Of a stretch of DNA of 10,472 nucleotides, positions 6,730-10,472 are shown in pieces (position 1 is the stretch's first letter; each line of letters begins with the position of its first letter). The translations under genes and the position numbers were made by a program. The stretch is from UBA3210 sp963653535 (GTDB taxonomy: Bacteria > Bacillota_I > Bacilli_A > RFN20 > CAG-449): contig CAVJWU010000041.1 in NCBI GenBank assembly GCA_963653535.1, positions 1 through 10,472 on the forward strand. The letters run 5' to 3'. The notes under the pieces are model-generated. The model was not told the DNA's origin. It ran no database searches and saw nothing but the letters and a program-made list of their open reading frames with translations.

Positions 6730-6857
6730 AGTTTTTATACTATAACTAATATTTTTTATCAAAAATAATTATACTAGCTATTTAATTGCTTTAAGAATGA
6801 ATTATTGAAATAAAAATGGAATAGAAAAATAAACTTCATAACAATTCTTAAAATTCT

Positions 6858-6886
6858 TTTAATTTTAATAATTTGTAATATATAAT
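6858..6886 (+). promoter_or_regulatory. Candidate promoter of the ABC transporter operon
   Basis: A perfect TATAAT lies at 6881-6886, 24 bases before the ATPase start. The -35 position 17 bases upstream (TTTAAT, 6858-6863) matches only 3 of 6 bases, so it is weak. The region is very AT-rich, so a TATAAT is not rare, but the location after a terminator and before a new operon fits. Confidence 0.5.
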
Positions 6887-6910
6887 ATCTTTCAAGAAAA
6901 GGAATAACTT

Positions 6911-7612
6911 ATGAGCTATATCGAATTAAAGAACGTATGTAAAACTTATAATCAAGGAGAAGTTGTAACTAAAGCACTAGACAATGTTTCTTTTAATATT
7001 GAAAAAGGAGAACTTGTCATTGTTTTGGGCCATTCAGGAAGTGGCAAAACAACTTGTTTAAACATGCTTGGTGGCATGGATAATGTCACTAGTGGTGAGA
7101 TAATTGTTGATAAGATCGATATAACAAAATTAAAACCTCGTGATTTAATTAAATATCGTCGCAATGATATCGGTTTTGTTTTTCAATTCTATAACTTAGT
7201 GCAAAATTTAACTGCTTTAGAAAATGTTGAACTTGCTGTTCAACTTTGTAAAGATTCTTTATCACCTCAAGAAGTTTTAGTAAGCGTTGGATTGGGTGAT
7301 CGATTAAATAATTTTCCTGGCCAACTTTCTGGTGGTGAACAACAAAGAGTGGCAATTGCTCGCGCAATCGCAAAAAATCCTAAGTTATTACTTTGTGATG
7401 AACCTACGGGAGCATTAGATTATAAGACTGGTAAACAAATTCTTTCTTTATTACAAGATCAAACTAGATTATATAATAGAACAGTTGTCATTATCACACA
7501 TAACTCCTCTTTAGCTCCGATGGGAGATAAAGTCATTCATATTAAAAGCGGACAAATTGAAGAAGTAACTATTAATTCTTCTCCAATGAAGGTAGAGGAC
7601 ATCGAATGGTAA
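6911..7612 (+). CDS. ABC transporter ATP-binding protein, MacB/LolD type
   Basis: This 233-residue protein is a complete nucleotide-binding subunit. Walker A GHSGSGKTT is at 40-48, the Q-loop VFQFYNL has Gln92, the signature LSGGEQQR is at 139-146, Walker B LLLCDEPTGALD is at 159-170 with catalytic Glu164, and the H-loop ITHN has His197. The DEPTGALD and SGGEQQRVAIARAI wording is typical of the MacB/LolD (type VII) branch that works with FtsX-like permeases. It should sit on the inner face of the membrane and power the permease encoded next. ATG 6911 has AAAAGGA (6897-6903) 7 bases upstream. The last 7 bases overlap the permease start, so the two are translationally coupled. The substrate is unknown; relatives export peptides, act on lipoproteins or handle antimicrobial stress. 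No two-component regulator is beside it. Confidence 0.93.
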   Translation: MSYIELKNVCKTYNQGEVVTKALDNVSFNIEKGELVIVLGHSGSGKTTCLNMLGGMDNVTSGEIIVDKIDITKLKPRDLIKYRRNDIGFVFQFYNLVQNLTALENVELAVQLCKDSLSPQEVLVSVGLGDRLNNFPGQLSGGEQQRVAIARAIAKNPKLLLCDEPTGALDYKTGKQILSLLQDQTRLYNRTVVIITHNSSLAPMGDKVIHIKSGQIEEVTINSSPMKVEDIEW

Positions 7613-10167
7613 AAAAGAATCGTTTATTATCTACCTCGTTTAGAGAAATTAAAAATAATTTTCCTGCATTTTTATCTCTTTTAATTATGTCTTTTTTAGG
7701 TGCGTTTGTTTATTCAGGTTTAAAAGCGACAACTCCTGCAATGATGAATACTTTAGATGAATATTTAAAAGAAAATAATTATTATGATATTTCTTTAGTT
7801 TCTTCGATTGGTTTTAATCAAGAAGATATTTCTTCACTTGATGAAATAGAAGGAATAAAACAATATGTTCCTAGTAAAATAGTTGATACTACTTTTAAAG
7901 ATGATAATGATTACGTTATTAGAATCCATGATATTACTCAAGATATAAATAAAATTACTTCTTCGTATGATGTAGCGACTTTAAAAGATGATGAAATCTT
8001 ATTAGATTATACTTTCTTTAAGAAAACTAATTATCAAATTGGTGATTATATTACTCTTAATAATGATTCGCTTAATAATAAAGAATTTAAGATTGTAGGT
8101 GAAGTTAAATCTTCTTTATATTTCTCAAATGTTGAAGTTGGAGGAGGATACGGAAAAACTAATGTAGGAACTGGTAATATTAATTTCATTGCTTATGTTA
8201 ATGAAAATGTAATTAATACATCATATTATTCTTATATTTATATTCAAGCTGATGGAACAGAAAATTATCAAACTAATTCAAGTGAATACAATAATAAAGT
8301 AGAACAATTAGTTAATGAGATTAAACTAATTAATGATAACTTATTACTCAATCGAAAAAGTGAATTAGAAACTAAACTAAAACAAGGGGAATTGATGTAT
8401 AACTTTATTATTAATAATGGTTATACTAATGAAACTGCGGCAGCAATTTTAAAAGAATTAGGATATTCTACAATTGAAGAATTAAAAGAAAATTTAGATT
8501 CAGGAAGAATATTATTAAATAACGCTTCTATTACTTATAATACTAGATTATCAGATTCAACTTATAATGGCTACTTAGATAATACTGAATCGATGACAAA
8601 AATAAGTTATGTTTTCCCAATTGTATTTTATGCAGTAGCTATTTTAGTTTCGTTAGTTTCGATGAATCGAATGGTAGAAGATGATCGTCAATTAATAGGT
8701 ACATTTAAATCTTTAGGTTTTAATAATGGACATATCTTATTTAAATATTTATTATTTGCAGTTTTAGCTACCTTAACTGGTGGCTTATTAGGAGTAGGAC
8801 TTGGAGTAGTCATTCTCCCTTCTTTAATTAATAATATATATAAATTATTATATAGTATTCCTTTCTTCAATTTAACATTGAACTTAGGTCAATCTCTTAT
8901 CGGTTTATTAATTTCTTTAATCTGTATTTTAGGAACTACTTTATATAGCGTATTTAAAGAATTAAAAGAAAAACCTGCTTCATTATTACGACCAAAAACT
9001 CCTAAAGCAGGTAGAAAAATCTTAATTGAAAGAATTACTTCTTTATGGAAGAGAATTAAATTTTCTAATAAGGTTTCAATTAGAAACATCTTTCGATATA
9101 AGAAAAGAGTATTAGTTACAATCTTTGGAGTTGCCGGATGCACTGCTTTAATGTTATGCGGATTTGGTATTAGAGATTCTGTTCTTAAAATCCCTTCCTA
9201 TCAATTTGAAAAAGTTCAAACATTTGATGCATCCATTTATATTAATAATTGCGAAGAAGAATCATTAAACGAAATTCTTTTTCGAAAAGAAATTAAATCT
9301 TATTCAAAAACTACTTATCTAAGTGGAACTTTGATGGATACTTCCATTAACATTAATGTCTTAGATAATAATTATAAAGAGTTTTATCATTTTTATAAGA
9401 TTAATGATGGAACAATTGCTTCTTTAAATGATGATGAAATAATCATCACAGAAAAATTAGCTACAACTTTAAAATTAAAAGAAAAAGACGAAATTACATT
9501 TAGTGATAGCAATAATTTTACTTATACATTTAAAATCGGCGCGGTCATTGAAAACTATGTTCGTCATTATATCTTTATGAATGAACAAACTTATCTTAAC
9601 GCAACTGGGAAGAAAAATGATGTTAATTTAGTCTATACTTTTTTAATCAATATGAATGATACTGAGAAAACTACTTTTACCCAGGATTTACTTAAAAATG
9701 ATGAAGTATTAAATGTTAGCTATATTCAAGAACAAATGGATTCAATTAATAACATGTTACAATCACTTAATAGCGTTGTTTATATCTTAGTAATTTTATC
9801 GATGATGTTATCTTTTATTGTTTTATATAATTTATCAAGCATTAATATTCATGAAAGAAAAAGAGAAATCGCAACTTTAAAAGTATTAGGCTTCTATCCG
9901 CGTGAAGTAGATAACTATATTAACAAGGAAACGGTTATTCTTACTCTTATTGGTAGTGGCCTAGGATTAATAGGTGGATACTTCTTAACAAATGGAGTAG
10001 TCTCAACAATTGAAATATCTTATGTTAGATTTATTCATGAAATCAATTGGTATAGCTATGTCTTCTCATTTTTATTAGCTTTATCGTTTACTTTAATCGT
10101 TAATCTTATAACTCATTTTACTTTAAAAAGAATTAATATGATTGATTCATTAAAAAGTGTTGAATAA
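7606..10167 (+). CDS. ABC transporter permease with two FtsX-like modules
   Basis: This 853-residue membrane protein is the partner of the preceding ATPase. I see eight likely membrane segments: 20-38, 333-352, 380-404, 428-449, 500-520, 723-743, 776-797 and 815-838. They form two repeats of one segment, a large outside domain, then three segments (FtsX module). The outside domains span about 39-332 and 521-722. A cytoplasmic motif is duplicated: RQLIGTFKSLGF (361-372) and REIATLKVLGF (753-763), expected to touch the ATPase. The first outside domain includes a Gly-rich stretch (178-190) and a long helical part (226-300), possibly coiled coil. There is no periplasmic-adaptor or outer-membrane partner, as expected in a Gram-positive-type cell. 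ATG 7606 overlaps the ATPase stop and follows GAGGA (7595-7599). The family is clear; substrate and direction are not. Confidence 0.92.
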   Translation: MVKKNRLLSTSFREIKNNFPAFLSLLIMSFLGAFVYSGLKATTPAMMNTLDEYLKENNYYDISLVSSIGFNQEDISSLDEIEGIKQYVPSKIVDTTFKDDNDYVIRIHDITQDINKITSSYDVATLKDDEILLDYTFFKKTNYQIGDYITLNNDSLNNKEFKIVGEVKSSLYFSNVEVGGGYGKTNVGTGNINFIAYVNENVINTSYYSYIYIQADGTENYQTNSSEYNNKVEQLVNEIKLINDNLLLNRKSELETKLKQGELMYNFIINNGYTNETAAAILKELGYSTIEELKENLDSGRILLNNASITYNTRLSDSTYNGYLDNTESMTKISYVFPIVFYAVAILVSLVSMNRMVEDDRQLIGTFKSLGFNNGHILFKYLLFAVLATLTGGLLGVGLGVVILPSLINNIYKLLYSIPFFNLTLNLGQSLIGLLISLICILGTTLYSVFKELKEKPASLLRPKTPKAGRKILIERITSLWKRIKFSNKVSIRNIFRYKKRVLVTIFGVAGCTALMLCGFGIRDSVLKIPSYQFEKVQTFDASIYINNCEEESLNEILFRKEIKSYSKTTYLSGTLMDTSININVLDNNYKEFYHFYKINDGTIASLNDDEIIITEKLATTLKLKEKDEITFSDSNNFTYTFKIGAVIENYVRHYIFMNEQTYLNATGKKNDVNLVYTFLINMNDTEKTTFTQDLLKNDEVLNVSYIQEQMDSINNMLQSLNSVVYILVILSMMLSFIVLYNLSSINIHERKREIATLKVLGFYPREVDNYINKETVILTLIGSGLGLIGGYFLTNGVVSTIEISYVRFIHEINWYSYVFSFLLALSFTLIVNLITHFTLKRINMIDSLKSVE

Positions 10168-10169
10168 TT

Positions 10170-10217
10170 AAGCATTTATTCTTTATTTATATATAAAGGA
10201 TAAGTGCTTTTTTCTTT
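10170..10217 (+). terminator. Rho-independent terminator after the ABC permease
   Basis: Bases 10170-10186 pair with 10193-10209 in a 17-bp stem with two G-T wobbles and a 6-base loop (10187-10192). The stem is mostly AT, but its base is AAGCA/TGCTT and a run of six T follows (10208-10213). It ends the transporter operon and insulates the rRNA promoters downstream. Confidence 0.9.
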
Positions 10218-10251
10218 AACTAAAAAAATTACTATTTTCTTAAAAAAATGC

Positions 10252-10280
10252 TTGCAATATACTTTAGACTATGGTTTAAT
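10252..10280 (+). promoter_or_regulatory. rRNA operon promoter P1
   Basis: The -35 is TTGCAA (10252-10257) and the -10 is TTTAAT (10275-10280), with a 17-base spacer and TGG (10272-10274) directly before the -10 as an extended element. Expected RNA start is near 10287. It is the upstream one of two tandem promoters, a common arrangement for rRNA operons. The A-rich stretch just upstream (10220-10250) could act as an UP element. Confidence 0.65.
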
Positions 10281-10286
10281 ATAGCA

Positions 10287-10308
10287 GTTGTCGCTTTTAC
10301 GCGATAAC
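10287..10308 (+). other. Hairpin at the predicted 5' end of the P1 transcript
   Basis: GTTGTCGC (10287-10294) pairs with GCGATAAC (10301-10308), 8 bp with one G-T wobble and a 6-base loop TTTTAC. No T-run follows, so it is not a terminator. It sits exactly at the predicted RNA start of P1. It could protect the RNA 5' end, or be a DNA operator. Confidence 0.55.
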
Positions 10309-10350
10309 GAAAATCAAATTAAAAATAATATCAAAAAGTGAAAATTGTTC

Positions 10351-10379
10351 TTGACAACAAAAATTCATGGTGATATTAT
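10351..10379 (+). promoter_or_regulatory. rRNA operon promoter P2
   Basis: A perfect TTGACA (10351-10356) and TATTAT (10374-10379; 5 of 6) are separated by 17 bases, with TGA (10371-10373) as an extended -10. This is the best promoter in the window. The expected RNA start is near 10386, in an A-rich run followed by ACACATC. It drives the ribosomal RNA genes that should begin just past the window. Confidence 0.88.
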
Positions 10380-10386
10380 TAAAACA

Positions 10387-10472
10387 CATCAGCGCGTCTT
10401 GGTGAGAACTAAGTGCTGAATCTGATCTTTGAAAACTAAGCAGAAATAAACAAACAACAACGTCAATTTTTT
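10387..10472 (+). ncRNA. 16S rRNA leader (5' part of the rRNA primary transcript)
   Basis: The stretch downstream of P2 holds a stem-loop, a boxA site and the tail ACAACGTCAATTTTTT, resembling the segment found just before mature 16S rRNA in many Firmicutes. Within it TCAGCGC (10389-10395) pairs with GTGCTGA (10413-10419), 7 bp with one wobble. The 16S gene itself is outside the window. The identification rests on promoter strength, boxA and layout, not on 16S sequence. Confidence 0.8.
10423..10437 (+). promoter_or_regulatory. boxA antitermination site
   Basis: TGATCTTTGAAAACT matches the Firmicutes rRNA boxA form (TGxTCTTTGAAAACT), which in RNA is bound by NusB/S10 and helps polymerase, with NusA, read through the rRNA operon. 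It stands about 36 bases before the end of the window, after the leader stem-loop. Confidence 0.85.

Noticed and set aside
6790..6852. Inverted repeat TTTAAGAAT / ATTCTTAAA between rbfA and the ABC operon
   Set aside because: Nine A/T-rich bases with 45 bases between them in a region of very biased composition; likely chance, and no other element supports an operator.
1..10472. CRISPR array, insertion sequence, prophage or tRNA gene
   Set aside because: No regularly spaced repeats, transposase, terminal inverted repeats with target duplication, phage genes or tRNA-like cloverleaf were seen.

Overview
The window is AT-rich DNA (my impression is roughly 30% G+C, not computed) with strong AGGAGG-type ribosome binding sites and a dense one-strand layout. 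All genes lie on the + strand. TGA works as a stop codon (at the ends of the acetyltransferase gene and of ylxQ) and tryptophan is TGG, so this is not a Mycoplasma/Spiroplasma-type code. The gene order rimP-nusA-ylxR-ylxQ-infB-rbfA, with ylxR and ylxQ between nusA and infB, is a Firmicutes/Bacilli (including Acholeplasma-like) hallmark. The best guess is an AT-rich low-GC Gram-positive of the Bacilli/Erysipelotrichia/RF39/Acholeplasma-like kind. The exact taxon cannot be set from the sequence alone.

Region 1 (1-1617): the 3' end of comEC, whose product is the DNA-uptake channel and its metallo-beta-lactamase-like domain, followed 38 bases later by an AAC(3)-type N-acetyltransferase gene. Region 2 (1618-1761): a control region with candidate promoters, a seven-codon possible leader peptide with five consecutive leucine codons, and a terminator-like hairpin placed just before the rimP ribosome binding site. 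Region 3 (1762-6690): the tightly packed ribosome-maturation, transcription-elongation and translation-initiation operon rimP-nusA-ylxR-ylxQ-infB-rbfA, closed by a perfect 12-bp terminator. NusA carries a long, very acidic C-terminal tail, and IF-2 is short at its N terminus.

Region 4 (6691-10217): a two-gene ABC transporter operon, made of a MacB/LolD-type ATPase and an 853-residue permease with two FtsX-like modules, ending in a 17-bp terminator stem. Region 5 (10218-10472): a ribosomal RNA operon control region. It has two tandem promoters with 17-base spacers, two leader hairpins and a boxA antitermination site, and the window stops just before the expected 16S rRNA gene.

Most of the window is core gene-expression machinery. 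The transporter is probably an accessory exporter or envelope-stress function of unknown substrate. The most unusual items are the leucine-codon mini-ORF plus terminator ahead of rimP-nusA, the acidic NusA tail, and the hairpin at the start of the upstream rRNA transcript. I do not see a clear, wholly new multi-gene system.
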